Positions 1-9,186 of a stretch of DNA of 49,370 nt are shown in pieces. The DNA comes from Microbacterium sp. Its GTDB lineage: Bacteria; Actinomycetota; Actinomycetes; Actinomycetales; Microbacteriaceae. The notes under the pieces were generated by a model that was not told the DNA's origin, searched no databases, and worked only from the letters and a program-made list of their open reading frames with translations. Each line of letters starts with the position of its first letter. The first letter of the stretch is position 1. A program made the translations under genes and the position numbers. Where the stretch lies: positions 12,653 to 62,022 of the forward strand of contig NZ_JAPLAI010000043.1 of the NCBI RefSeq assembly GCF_026393345.1, read 5' to 3'.

Positions 1-296
1 GCTCCACGGCCGGAGCGCAGCCGCCGCTGGCACTCGCCACCGTGGACAGCGGCGCGATCGTGGCCGTGACGGTGAACGAGACCGACACTGTGACTCCCGC
101 CAGCGCCGACGTCGTCATCAAGCTCGACAACAACCCCACCGTGAAGGCCTTGACCGGGGTGAGCGAGTCGCAGACCGGCGTCACGACGACCTTCACCGAC
201 CAGCTCTTCTTCTCCGTGCCGGCGCAGGGGTCTTCTGCGAAGATCCGCCTGCTCGGCTACTCCTCGAACATCATCGAAGCGAAGGTGAACCCGTGA
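1..296 (+). CDS. 3' end of an unknown protein (truncated by window edge)
   Basis: The open frame runs in from the window edge (first complete codon at base 3) to a TGA at 294-296, showing about 97 C-terminal residues. They are rich in Thr, Val, Ser and Asn and look like a beta-rich exported domain; I see no transmembrane helix and recognise no family. The stop overlaps the GTG start of the thioredoxin-like gene by 4 nt, so the two are probably translationally coupled. The true start lies outside the window. Confidence 0.6.
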   Translation, partial: STAGAQPPLALATVDSGAIVAVTVNETDTVTPASADVVIKLDNNPTVKALTGVSESQTGVTTTFTDQLFFSVPAQGSSAKIRLLGYSSNIIEAKVNP

Positions 297-1240
297 CCGA
301 TCCCACCCCCGCTGCCGTATTGCGCGGCGCCGTCGACCTATCCTCGCTGCGGAACCGTCCCGCAGCCCCCTCCCAGCCCGCGGCGAGCCCCGGCGCTCCG
401 GGCGGTGCCCCCGCTCTCCCGAGCCTCGTGTTCGACGTCACCGACGAGAGCTTCCCGCAGGTGCTGGAGCTCTCCCGCACCGTGCCCGTGGTCGTCGACC
501 TCTGGGCCGAATGGTGCGGGCCGTGCAAGCAGCTCAGCCCCGTGCTGGAGAAGGTCGTGCAGGAGCTCGGCGGGCGCGTCGTGCTCGCCAAGGTCGACGT
601 CGACGCGAACCCGCAGCTGGCGCAGGCGTTCCGCGCCCAGTCCATCCCGATGGTGGTGGCCCTGGTCGCCGGGCAGCCGGTGCCGATGTTCACCGGCGCG
701 GTTCCCGAGCAGCAGGTCCGCGAGGTGTTCACGCAGCTCCTGCAGCTCGCCGCGCAGAACGGCGTCACCGGCACCGTGCCCGTCTCGGGCGAACAGGCTG
801 CGCCGGACGACGCTGCGGAGCCCGAACTGCCGCCGCTGCACGCCGAGGCGTTCGCCGCGATCGAGGCCGGCGACTACGCGCGCGCGATCAGCGCGTACGA
901 GCGCGCGCTGGCGGAGAACCCCCGTGACGAGGATGCGCGCGCCGGGCTCGCCCAGGTGACGCTTCTCGCCCGCGTCCAGGGGCTCGACCTCGCGGCCGCG
1001 CGCGCCGCCGCGGCCGCCGACCCGCACGACGTGTCGGCACAGTTCGACGTAGCCGACCTCGACATCAGCGGCGGACACGTCGAGGACGCGTTCGCGCGCC
1101 TGCTCGACCTGTTCGCGGACCTCACCGGCGATGACCGGGTGCCGGTGCGGGAGCGCCTGCTCGAGTTGTTCGCCCTCATCGGCGACGCGGACCCGCGCGT
1201 CATCGCTGCCCGCTCCCGGTTGGCGTCGCTGCTGTTCTGA
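293..1240 (+). CDS. Thioredoxin-fold/TPR protein (YbbN/CnoX-like co-chaperone)
   Basis: 315 aa from a GTG overlapping the upstream stop (GTGA). After a Pro/Ala-rich N-terminus of about 45 residues comes a thioredoxin domain (about 46-150) with an intact WCGPC active site at residues 74-78 and a cis-Pro segment (SIPMVV). Residues 180-315 are helical and TPR-like. YbbN/CnoX proteins join a thioredoxin fold to TPRs and act as cytoplasmic holdases linked to redox stress; E. coli YbbN lacks redox-active CXXC, whereas here both cysteines remain, so oxidoreductase activity is possible. No signal peptide is visible. A strong bidirectional terminator follows. Confidence 0.85.
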   Translation: MTDPTPAAVLRGAVDLSSLRNRPAAPSQPAASPGAPGGAPALPSLVFDVTDESFPQVLELSRTVPVVVDLWAEWCGPCKQLSPVLEKVVQELGGRVVLAKVDVDANPQLAQAFRAQSIPMVVALVAGQPVPMFTGAVPEQQVREVFTQLLQLAAQNGVTGTVPVSGEQAAPDDAAEPELPPLHAEAFAAIEAGDYARAISAYERALAENPRDEDARAGLAQVTLLARVQGLDLAAARAAAAADPHDVSAQFDVADLDISGGHVEDAFARLLDLFADLTGDDRVPVRERLLELFALIGDADPRVIAARSRLASLLF

Positions 1241-1250
1241 CCCGCCCGCA

Positions 1251-1291
1251 CGATGACGGCCCGCCCCCGAACCGGAGGCGGGCCGTCATCG
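1251..1291. terminator. Bidirectional hairpin terminator
   Basis: A perfect 15-bp inverted repeat (1251-1265 with 1277-1291) around an 11-nt loop lies between the convergent thioredoxin-like gene and glgB. There is no long T tract, as is common in high-GC actinobacteria. It probably ends transcripts from both sides. Confidence 0.8.
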
Positions 1292-1299
1292 TCTGCTGC

Positions 1300-3438
1300 T
1301 CAGCCGGCGCGGTGGTGCAGCCAGAGCGCACCGAGCGGGGGCAGGCTAAGGACGGCGCGACCCGCCGCATCCGTCTGCACCGCGCCCAGGTTGCCGACGC
1401 CGGATCCGCCGTACTCGAGCGCATCCGAGTTCACGATCTCCTCCCAGCGGCCGGCCTCGGGCAGGTCGAGGGCGAAGTCGGACAGCGGGGAGCCGGAGAA
1501 GTTGCAGATCACCGCGACGGTGTTGCCGTGGTGGTCGCGCCGTGCGAACGCCGATACGTCGGGGTTCCATACCGGCGCGCCCAGGCGCGCGAACGCCGCG
1601 CCGTCGCTGTCGCGTGCCCAGAGCGCTGCCTGCTCCCGGTAGACCCGGTTGAGGGTCCCGAGGAAGCTCCGCAGCTGCGCGTGCGTCGGCTGGTCGAGGA
1701 GCCACCAGTCCAGGCCCCGTCCCTCCGACCACTCCGAGAGCTGACCGAACTCCTGCCCCATGAACAGCAGCTGCTTGCCGGGATGCGCCCACATGTAGGA
1801 AAGGTAGAGCCGCATGTTCGCGAGTTTCTGCCAGTGATCCCCGGGCATGCGGGTGAACAGGCTCCCCTTGCCGTGCACGACCTCGTCGTGACTGATGGGC
1901 AGGACGAAGTTCTCGCTGAACGCATACACGAACGAGAACGACAGCTCACCCTCGTGATGGGAGCGGTGCATCGGGTCGCGGGAGATGTAGACGAGCGAGT
2001 CGTTCATCCAGCCCATGTTCCACTTGAACCCGAAGCCGAGACCGCCGGCGCTCGTGGGTGCGGTCACGCCCGGGAAGCTGGTGGATTCCTCGGCGATCAT
2101 CGCGATACCGGGGTAGCGCTTGTAGGAGGTCGCGTTGACCTCCTGCAGGAACCGGATGGCCTCCAGGTTCTCCCGGCCGCCGTGGATGTTCGGCTCCCAC
2201 TCGCCGGGCTCGCGGGAGTAGTCCAGGTACAGCATGGAGGCGACCGCATCCACCCGCAGGCCGTCGACGTGGAACTCCTCGAACCAGTACAGCGCGTTCG
2301 CGACGAGGAAGTTCCGCACCTCGTTGCGGCCGTAGTCGAAGATGAGCGTGCCCCAGTCCTTGTGCTCGCCGCGCCGCGGATCCGGGTGCTCGTACAGCGG
2401 CCGGCCGTCGAAACGCGCCAGGGCGAACGCATCCTTCGGGAAGTGCCCCGGCACCCAGTCCATGATCACGCCGATGCCGGCGCCGTGCAGCCGGTCGATG
2501 AGGTAGCGCAGGTCGTCCGGGGTGCCGAACCGGCTGGTGGGTGCGTAGTAGCCCGACACCTGGTAGCCCCACGATCCGCCGAACGGATGCTCGGCCAGCG
2601 GCAGGAACTCGACGTGGGTGAACCCCGTCTCGGTGACGTACTCGATGAGGGGGTCGGCGGCCTCGCGGTAGCCGAGGCCCGGACGCCAGGAGCCCAGGTG
2701 CACCTCGTACACCGACATCGGCTGATCCAGCGGGGAGCGGTTGCCGCGGACGTCGAGCCAAGCATCGTCGCCCCACCGGTAGTCCGTGCTCGTGACGACC
2801 GACGCGGTCGCCGGTGGCACCTCGGCGAACCGGGCCATCGGGTCGGCCTTGAGGATCCAGTCGCCGTCCGGCGTGCGGATCTCGTACTTGTACACGGTGC
2901 CGTCGCCGATCCCGGGCACGAACAACTCCCAGACGCCGCTGCCGCCCATGCTGCGCAGCGCGTGACCGCGGCCGTCCCAGCCGTTCAGATCGCCGACGAG
3001 GCGCACCGCGCGCGCGTTCGGCGCCCACACCGCAAATGCGACGCCATCGACGCCGCCGTGGCGGCGCACCTGCGCGCCGAGCACCCGCCACAGCTGCTCG
3101 TGACGGCCCTCGGCGATGAGGTGCAGGTCGACCTCGCCGACCGTCGGGGTGTGGCGGTACGGGTCGTCGGCGGTGTGCGCCGGGGCGTCCGGATAGGTCG
3201 TGACCAGCTGATACGGCTCGGGGGAGCCGGCGCGCACGCCCTCCCAGATCCCGCTGCGCAGGTGGGTGAGCTCCACCCGGTCACCGTCGGAGAAGACCGC
3301 CGTCACGGTGTCGGCGAGGGGGCGACGTGCGCGCACCGCCCACGTCTTTCCGTTCTCGTGGAGGCCGAGGATCGCGTGCGGGTCGTGGTGAGAGCCCTCC
3401 GCGACCGCATCGAGCGTGGCGTCGTCGATCGAGGTCAT
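1300..3438 (-). CDS. glgB: 1,4-alpha-glucan branching enzyme GlgB
   Basis: 712 aa, usual family length. It transfers alpha-1,4 chain segments to form alpha-1,6 branches in cytosolic glycogen. Visible are an N-terminal CBM48-type region (about 110-200), then a GH13 barrel with nucleophile Asp397 in GLRVDAVASMLY, acid/base Glu450 in MIAEES, and His517-Asp518 in ISHDEVVHGKG, followed by a C-terminal beta domain. The ATG overlaps the glgE stop by 4 nt (ATGA), so it is the last gene of glgX-glgE-glgB. In the GlgE pathway, GlgB branches the linear chains that GlgE makes. No defect is seen. Confidence 0.97.
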   Translation of the reverse strand: MTSIDDATLDAVAEGSHHDPHAILGLHENGKTWAVRARRPLADTVTAVFSDGDRVELTHLRSGIWEGVRAGSPEPYQLVTTYPDAPAHTADDPYRHTPTVGEVDLHLIAEGRHEQLWRVLGAQVRRHGGVDGVAFAVWAPNARAVRLVGDLNGWDGRGHALRSMGGSGVWELFVPGIGDGTVYKYEIRTPDGDWILKADPMARFAEVPPATASVVTSTDYRWGDDAWLDVRGNRSPLDQPMSVYEVHLGSWRPGLGYREAADPLIEYVTETGFTHVEFLPLAEHPFGGSWGYQVSGYYAPTSRFGTPDDLRYLIDRLHGAGIGVIMDWVPGHFPKDAFALARFDGRPLYEHPDPRRGEHKDWGTLIFDYGRNEVRNFLVANALYWFEEFHVDGLRVDAVASMLYLDYSREPGEWEPNIHGGRENLEAIRFLQEVNATSYKRYPGIAMIAEESTSFPGVTAPTSAGGLGFGFKWNMGWMNDSLVYISRDPMHRSHHEGELSFSFVYAFSENFVLPISHDEVVHGKGSLFTRMPGDHWQKLANMRLYLSYMWAHPGKQLLFMGQEFGQLSEWSEGRGLDWWLLDQPTHAQLRSFLGTLNRVYREQAALWARDSDGAAFARLGAPVWNPDVSAFARRDHHGNTVAVICNFSGSPLSDFALDLPEAGRWEEIVNSDALEYGGSGVGNLGAVQTDAAGRAVLSLPPLGALWLHHRAG

Positions 3439-5520
3439 CGGGGCTCCTTCACGTGCAGGATATGGACCGGCTCGGCGAAGGCGTCGAGCCGGACGTAGTT
3501 GTGGTCGTGCCAGGTCCAGTGCGCGCCGGTGAGGAGGTCTTCCACTTCGAACGGTTCACCGGGCGTGACCCCCCAGAGGCTGGTGGCCAGGTGCACGGTC
3601 GTCTCGCGCACCGAGTGCGGGTCGAGGTTGGCGACCACGATGAGGGTGTCCGCCTCGCCGGTGGGGGAGAGGGCCGCCGGCACGTGCTTGGAGAACACCA
3701 GGATGCTGTCGTCGTCGCTCCAGTGCACCGCGAGGTTCCGTAGCTGCCGCAGCGCGGGATGAGCGCGCCGGATTTCGTTGAGGCGCCGCAGGTAAGGGGC
3801 GAGCGAATCCCCGGCGGCCTCGGCCGCCTCCCAGTCGCGGATCTTGTACTCGTACTTCTCGTTGTCGAGGTTCTCTTCCGACCCCGGTCGGGCGACGTTC
3901 TCGTACAGCTCGTAGCCCGCGTACACGCCGTAGCTCGGGGCGGCGGTTGCGGCGAGGGCGGCGCGGATCTTGTACGCCGGACGCCCGCCGAATTGCAGGT
4001 ACTCCGTGAGGATGTCGGGCGTGTTCACGAACAGGTTGGGCCGCAGGAAATCGGCGGTCTCATGGGCCAGCGCGCTGAGGAACTCCTCGAGCTCCGCCTT
4101 CGTGTTCCGCCAGGTGAAGTAGGTGTAGCTCTGCTGGAACCCCGCCTTCGCGAGCCCCTGCATCGGTGCCGGACGCGTGAACGCCTCGGCGAGGAACACG
4201 ACGTCAGGGTGCTCGGCGCTCACCGTCGCGATGAGCCACTCCCAGAACTGCAGCGGCTTCGTGTGGGGGGTGGGGGTTGTCGACGCGGAAGATCGACACG
4301 CCCTGCGAGATCCAGTGGCGCACGATCCGCAGCACCTCGGCGCGGATGCCGTCGGGGTCGTTGTCGAAGTTGACCGGGTAGATGTCCTGGTACTTCTTCG
4401 GGGGGTTCTCGGCATACGCGATCGTGCCATCGGGCAGGGTCGTGAACCACTCCGGGTGCGCGCTCACCCACGGATGGTCAGGCGACGCCTGCAGTGCCAG
4501 GTCGAGGGCGATCTCGAGGCCCACGTCGCGGGCGGCACGGACGAATGCGCGGAAATCGGCGAGGGTGCCGAGGTCGGGGTGGACGGCGTCGTGCCCGCCC
4601 GCCTCGCCGCCGATCGCCCACGGCGACCCGGGGTCGGATGCGCCGGCGTTCAGGGTGTTGTTGGGCCCCTTGCGGTTCTGCAGACCGATCGGGTGGATCG
4701 GCGGGAGGTACAGCACGTCGAAGCCCATGGCGGCAACGGCCGGGAGCCGTTTCGCCGCGGTGCGGAAGGTGCCCGATGTCACGGTGCCGTCCTTCAACCG
4801 CCGGGCGCCCTCGGACCGCGGGAAGAACTCGTACCAGGCGCCGACGCCGGCCCGCTCCCGCTCGACCAGGATCTCCTTTTCCTCGCCCGGTGTGGTGAGC
4901 TCCTGCAGTGGGCGAGCGGCGAAGAAGCCGGTGATCGCGCGGTCGGTGACGATGCCGAGGGCCGTGGCGTCGGAGACCTGGGGGTCGCGCAGGTCCCGGG
5001 CGCGCTCGCGCAGCATCCGTCGCTCCGCCTGCGGCCGATCGCCCTCCGCGGCGGCGCGATCGAACAGCAGCGCGCCGGACTCCCGCATCAGCGCCGCGTC
5101 GACGCCGGCGGCGATCTTCAGTTCCGCGGCATGCTGCCAGGTCGCGAACGTGTCGCCGAAGCCCTCGAATCGGAAGCGCCACACGCCCCGCTCGAGCAGA
5201 GAGATCTCCGTGCGCCAGTGGTCGAGGCCGTCCTCGAGGGGAGCTAGCCGGTGCAGTGACACGTCGCCGCTGGGTGAGAAGAGCCGCAGATGCACGCCGA
5301 TCCGGTCATGCCCTTCGCGGTACGCGGTCACCTGGAACGGCACGATCTCACCCTCGAACGCGGAGGGCCGGTACGCCTCACCCGGGACGTCGGGCCGCGG
5401 GTCGGTCAGCGGGATACGACCGATCACGGTGTCGCGCTCGGGTGGGGCGTCGAGGCCCGGCCGGAGGGGGATCGCGGCGGAGCTCCGCCACAGGGGAGAG
5501 GTCATCACAGGGGCAGCCAC
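3435..5520 (-). pseudogene. glgE: Maltose-1-phosphate maltosyltransferase GlgE, frame broken by a 7-bp duplication
   Basis: GlgE extends alpha-1,4-glucan using maltose 1-phosphate. The first frame (GTG 5520, or ATG 5505) gives an intact N-terminal region and GH13 barrel up to nucleophile Asp414 in FRVDNPH. The reading frame then shifts at 4263-4276, where the 7-bp unit CCCCCAC (gene strand) occurs twice. Removing one copy restores DNPHTKPLQFW and continues through acid/base VVFLAEAF and NTPDILTEYLQ to the stop at 3435, giving about 692 aa, a normal length. As read, the product stops after 438 residues, the last ones out of frame, without the general acid. It is either a real switchable mutation or an assembly error; nothing else looks decayed. 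Confidence 0.92.
4263..4276 (-). repeat. 7-bp tandem duplication inside glgE
   Basis: Two abutting copies of GTGGGGG on the plus strand (CCCCCAC on the gene strand). One copy leaves glgE in frame and two shift it by +1. It lies three codons after the catalytic nucleophile. Loss of one copy by slippage or recombination would restore the enzyme exactly. Confidence 0.9.
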
Positions 5521-5570
5521 ACCTCGAACCTATCGCGCCGCCCGGAACCGAAACAGGCGCTTGCGCTCGG

Positions 5571-7661
5571 TCACTCTGCGCGGAACAGGTGCATCGAGGT
5601 CGCCGGCATCGGGATGATCTCGCCGGGGGTGTGCACGGGTTCCGCCGGTGAGGGAGCCTCCTCGGCGCTGCTCCACAGCGACACGAACCGCGTGACGCCC
5701 TCGATCGCCGGCAGGGCGACGTCGATGGGGCGCTCGTTGCCATGGACGATGAGCAGGATGCGGTTGAAGGCCTCGGTCTCCGGGGTGGATGCTGCCGCGT
5801 ACTGGAGTGTGCGGTGGGCCGGGTTGGTCCACCGCTCGCCGGACATCATCTCGCCGTTCTCGTCGTACCAGTCCATGACGGATGCCGACGGGGTCGTCTC
5901 GTCCGGTCGGGCGAACCTGATGGGCCGCAGTGCCGGGTTCTCCCGCCGCAGGTCGGTGAGGCGCCGCACGTGTGCCATGAGGTCGCGTTGCCACGGCTCG
6001 TGATTCCAGTCCAGCCAGGTGAGCGCGGAGTCGTGGCAGTAGGCGTTGTTGTTCCCGCGCTGGGTGCGCCCGAACTCGTCGCCCGCGGTCATCATCGGGA
6101 TCCCGGCCGACAGCAGCAGGGTCCCCAGCAGGTTCCGCATGGCCTTCCGGCGCGTCGCCAGGATGCGGGGGTCCGAGGTGACGCCCTCCGCGCCGTGGTT
6201 GAACGAGCGGTTGGTGTCGGCGCCGTCGCGGTTCTGCTCGCCGTTGCCCAGGTTGTGCTTCACGTCGTAGGAGACGAGGTCGTGCAAAGTGAAACCGTCG
6301 TGCGCGGTGACGAAGTTGATGCTGGCGAGCGGGCCGCGTTCCTCGCTGAACGTGTTCGAGGACCCTGCCAGGCGGGTGGCGAACCCGCCGATGCCGACGG
6401 GGGCGGTCGAGGCGCGGCGGGCGTAGTCGACGTCGCTCAGCCAGAAGTTCCGCACCCGGTCGCGGTAGCGATCGTTCCACTCGTGCCAGCCCGCGCCGAA
6501 GTTCCCGGTCTGCCAGCCGCCCATGCCGACGTCCCACGGTTCGGCGATCGTCTTCACGCCCGCCAGTTGCGGGTCGGTGACGATGGTGCGCAGCAGCGGA
6601 TGCTCCGGGGTGAAGCGGTGGGTCTCGTCCCGTCCGAGCGTCGCGGCGAGGTCCAGCCGGAACCCGTCGATCTGCACCTCGGTGGCCCAGTACCGCATCG
6701 AGTCCAGCACGAGACGCGCGGCCGCATCCGTCGCCGTGTTCAGCGAGTTGCCGCATCCGGTGACGTCGATGTAGGCGCCGTCCTCCTGCTGCCGGTAGTA
6801 GTGGCGGTTGTCGATCCCGCGCAGGCTCGAACGCGGTCCTCCGAGCCCCTCCTCGGCGGTGTGGTTGTAGACGACATCGAGGATGACTTCGAGACCCGCC
6901 TCATGCAGCAACCGCACCATGCCCTTGACCTCGCGGAGGACCGCGGAGGGACCCTCGCGGCGCGCCTCCGCCGTGGCGTAGGCCGCGTGCGGGGTGAAGA
7001 AGTTGAGGGTGTTGTACCCCCAGTAATTGTCGAGGCCGAGCTGCAGCAGTCGTGGTTCGGAGGCGAACGCGTGGATGGGCAGCAGTTCTATCGTGGTGAC
7101 GCCGAGCGCATGGAAGTGCTCGATCATGGCGGGGTGCGCGAGCCCGGCGTAGGTGCCGTGCAGTGCCGGCGGCACAGCGGGGTGGCGCTTCGTGAGCCCT
7201 TTGACGTGTCCCTCGTAAATGACGGTGCGGTCGAGCGGCACGGCGGGCTTCACAACGCCGCCCCAGTCGAAAGCCTCGTCCACCACGGTGGCGCGCCAGT
7301 CGCCGAAGCCGCCACTGACGAGGCCGCGGGCGTAGGGGTCGATGAGCAGGGTCGCGGGGTTGAAGGTATTGCCGGCGGCGGGGGAGCCCGACACCCGCAG
7401 AGCGTACCGGCTGCCCGGACGGAGCAAGTCGGTCGTGACCTCCCAGACGTCGCCGGCACCGCGGTGTAGCGGCAGGGTGTCGGTCACCCAGTCGAGGTCC
7501 ACCTCGTCGCAGATGACGAGTTCGATCGCCTCGGCGTTCTGCGACCACACGCGCAGAGTGCCCCCGCCGTCGTGCAGCCGGACCCCGAGGTCGTCGAACG
7601 CGGGGTTCAGCAGGCCCGGCGGATGGACGGGATCAGCTGGGGCCGTCAACGCAATACCCAT
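5571..7661 (-). CDS. glgX: Glycogen debranching enzyme (GlgX/TreX type)
   Basis: 696 aa from ATG 7661. It hydrolyses alpha-1,6 branches of glycogen in the cytosol. An N-terminal CBM48-like domain (about 10-130) precedes a GH13 barrel with VYNHT, nucleophile Asp337 in GFRLDLAATLG, acid/base Glu374 in TIAEPWDVG, and Asp455 in TAHDGFTLHDL. The frame is open 79 codons further upstream, but that part overlaps the divergent lipoprotein gene and is low-complexity Ala/Arg, and TAGGGT (7669-7674) lies 7 nt before ATG 7661, which supports this start. It is first in the run with glgE (50-nt gap) and glgB. Confidence 0.94.
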   Translation of the reverse strand: MGIALTAPADPVHPPGLLNPAFDDLGVRLHDGGGTLRVWSQNAEAIELVICDEVDLDWVTDTLPLHRGAGDVWEVTTDLLRPGSRYALRVSGSPAAGNTFNPATLLIDPYARGLVSGGFGDWRATVVDEAFDWGGVVKPAVPLDRTVIYEGHVKGLTKRHPAVPPALHGTYAGLAHPAMIEHFHALGVTTIELLPIHAFASEPRLLQLGLDNYWGYNTLNFFTPHAAYATAEARREGPSAVLREVKGMVRLLHEAGLEVILDVVYNHTAEEGLGGPRSSLRGIDNRHYYRQQEDGAYIDVTGCGNSLNTATDAAARLVLDSMRYWATEVQIDGFRLDLAATLGRDETHRFTPEHPLLRTIVTDPQLAGVKTIAEPWDVGMGGWQTGNFGAGWHEWNDRYRDRVRNFWLSDVDYARRASTAPVGIGGFATRLAGSSNTFSEERGPLASINFVTAHDGFTLHDLVSYDVKHNLGNGEQNRDGADTNRSFNHGAEGVTSDPRILATRRKAMRNLLGTLLLSAGIPMMTAGDEFGRTQRGNNNAYCHDSALTWLDWNHEPWQRDLMAHVRRLTDLRRENPALRPIRFARPDETTPSASVMDWYDENGEMMSGERWTNPAHRTLQYAAASTPETEAFNRILLIVHGNERPIDVALPAIEGVTRFVSLWSSAEEAPSPAEPVHTPGEIIPMPATSMHLFRAE

Positions 7662-7722
7662 GCCGACTACCCTAACGAGCGCGCGGCCGGTGGTTTCACC
7701 GGGCTCCGGCGCCCGCTGCTGC

Positions 7723-7728
7723 CATACT
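7723..7728 (+). promoter_or_regulatory. -10 element for a leaderless transcript (lipoprotein gene)
   Basis: CATACT ends 6 nt before the GTG at 7735, placing the predicted transcription start at the start codon. No Shine-Dalgarno is present. Confidence 0.45.
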
Positions 7729-7734
7729 GACCGC

Positions 7735-8124
7735 GTGAACAGCCTTCGTCTTGCCGCAGCCGTCGCCGCCGCGGCCGCGGCCTTCGCCCTGTCCGCCTGC
7801 TCCGGCTCCGCCTCGCCCGGGAGTTCGCCGTCGTCGGTCATCGCCCCGGTCACGGTCTCCGCAGGCGACCTGCAGGGGGAGACCGTGGACCTGCTCATGG
7901 GTCAGACGCTGAACATCAACACCGGTGACCTGGCGGTCGACAGCTATCGCGGCACCGTCGCCGACGCGGCCGTCGCGACGTTCGTCGAGGGGCATGACGA
8001 CGGCAGCGCCCAGTTCAACCCCGGCGTCGAGGCTCTGGCCCCCGGCACGACCACGGTCACGATGACCAACACCGACGGCGGTATCGAGCCGCTCGAATTC
8101 ACGGTGGTCGTCACCGCGAAATAG
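7735..8124 (+). CDS. Small secreted lipoprotein
   Basis: 129 aa from GTG 7735. The N-terminus is a lipoprotein signal: a short basic start, an Ala-rich hydrophobic stretch and lipobox LSAC with Cys22 as the expected lipidation site. The mature part (about 108 aa) is beta-rich and ends in a segment resembling Ig-like proteins (EALAPGTTTVTMTNTDGG). It probably sits on the outer face of the membrane; the function is unknown. It is divergent from glgX and convergent with the FUSC gene, whose stop is only 3 nt away. Confidence 0.8.
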   Translation: MNSLRLAAAVAAAAAAFALSACSGSASPGSSPSSVIAPVTVSAGDLQGETVDLLMGQTLNINTGDLAVDSYRGTVADAAVATFVEGHDDGSAQFNPGVEALAPGTTTVTMTNTDGGIEPLEFTVVVTAK

Positions 8125-8127
8125 CAC

Positions 8128-9180
8128 TCACGCCGCCGGCGCGTCCTCTCCGCCCAGGGTGCGGTGGATGCGGTGGAGGTCCTCGAGGAGTGATCCGATG
8201 AGGATCCAGTGATCCGGTGAGGGATGCGAGATCCGCAGCGGAGCGGTCAGCGCCGGCGGTTCGACCCGCGGATCGACGGCGCCAGTGCCGAATCCGCGTT
8301 CCACGTCGTGCGCGGCACGACGCAGCTGCTCCGCGATGGCGCGGACGTTCGGATCGGTCGCCAGGTCCTGCGCATACCCGTCGTACACGGTCCGGGTCAT
8401 GCCGATCAGCTGTGTGATGAGTGGGGTGTAGAGGTCGAGCACCCGCCGCAGCTCCTCCAGCTCCTGCCGGTGCCTGCCGCCTCGCGGGTTGAGCGTCAGC
8501 GACTCGGCGGCGGTTCGGAGGGCAGCGTCCGCCCGGTCGCGCATCGGACGCAGCAGGCGAGCCTGCAGCATGACCTCCTCGAGCCCCGGGCGACTCTGCA
8601 CCTGTTCCAGCGTGTCCGCCAGTCGGACGAAGGATGCGGAGATCTCGGACACGAGCGCGGTCATGGCCTCACGCGCCGGCGCGATCGCCACCGGCGGGAC
8701 GAGTGCCACGTTCACGATGAACCCGATGAAGGCGCCGAGCAGGGTCTCCAGGATCCTGTCGAGGGCGTACCCGGGGGTGGCCGTGCCGAGAGTCAGCACG
8801 AGGATGGCGCTGATCGCCACCTGATTCGCGCCGCCGGGGGTGATCTTCACTGCCCAGGCCAGCACGAGACCGGCGGCGGCGGCGATGAGGATCACCCAGG
8901 TCGCGTTGCCGAACGCGAGGCCGAGGAGCGACGCGAGGACGACTCCCAACACGACGCCGACCGAGCGTTCGATGGCTTTCGCGAACGACTGGTTGAGGCT
9001 CGGCTGCACCACGAGGAGCGCGGCGATGGCGGCGAACACCGGCAATGGGCCCTGAATGAGCCAGGCCGCCGCGAGCCAGGCAGCAACGACCGCGATCGCG
9101 GTCTTCAGCACCTGCAGGAGCGGCGAGCGCTGCGGTGAGCGGAAGGCGGCGGTGACTTGCACGTTTCTCACGCTACGCAT
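8128..9180 (-). CDS. FUSC-family (aromatic acid exporter-like) membrane protein
   Basis: 350 aa. Residues about 20-165 hold five to six transmembrane helices, starting with VLKTAIAVVAAWLAAAWLI and including VVQPSLNQSFAKAIERSVG, typical of the FUSC/ArAE_1 repeat. The C-terminal half (about 170-350) is soluble, helical and charged. Family members include aromatic-acid and fusaric-acid efflux proteins, but the substrate cannot be read from sequence. The start (ATG 9180) is 6 nt after the stop of the small membrane protein gene, so the two are probably cotranscribed. Confidence 0.82.
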   Translation of the reverse strand: MRSVRNVQVTAAFRSPQRSPLLQVLKTAIAVVAAWLAAAWLIQGPLPVFAAIAALLVVQPSLNQSFAKAIERSVGVVLGVVLASLLGLAFGNATWVILIAAAAGLVLAWAVKITPGGANQVAISAILVLTLGTATPGYALDRILETLLGAFIGFIVNVALVPPVAIAPAREAMTALVSEISASFVRLADTLEQVQSRPGLEEVMLQARLLRPMRDRADAALRTAAESLTLNPRGGRHRQELEELRRVLDLYTPLITQLIGMTRTVYDGYAQDLATDPNVRAIAEQLRRAAHDVERGFGTGAVDPRVEPPALTAPLRISHPSPDHWILIGSLLEDLHRIHRTLGGEDAPAA

Positions 9181-9186
9181 GGCGGA

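Noticed and set aside
1312..3498. A long open frame antisense to glgB
   Set aside because: It is a shadow of GC3-biased coding on the other strand; the glgB frame has all family motifs while the antisense product is Arg/Val/His-rich with no recognisable domain.
5742..7469. A 575-codon open frame antisense to glgX
   Set aside because: Same cause: strong third-position GC in glgX suppresses stops on the opposite strand; there is no domain, start signal or operon context.
7662..7898. A 79-residue N-terminal extension of glgX
   Set aside because: It would cover the divergent lipoprotein start and promoter, and is low-complexity; the family N-terminus fits ATG 7661.
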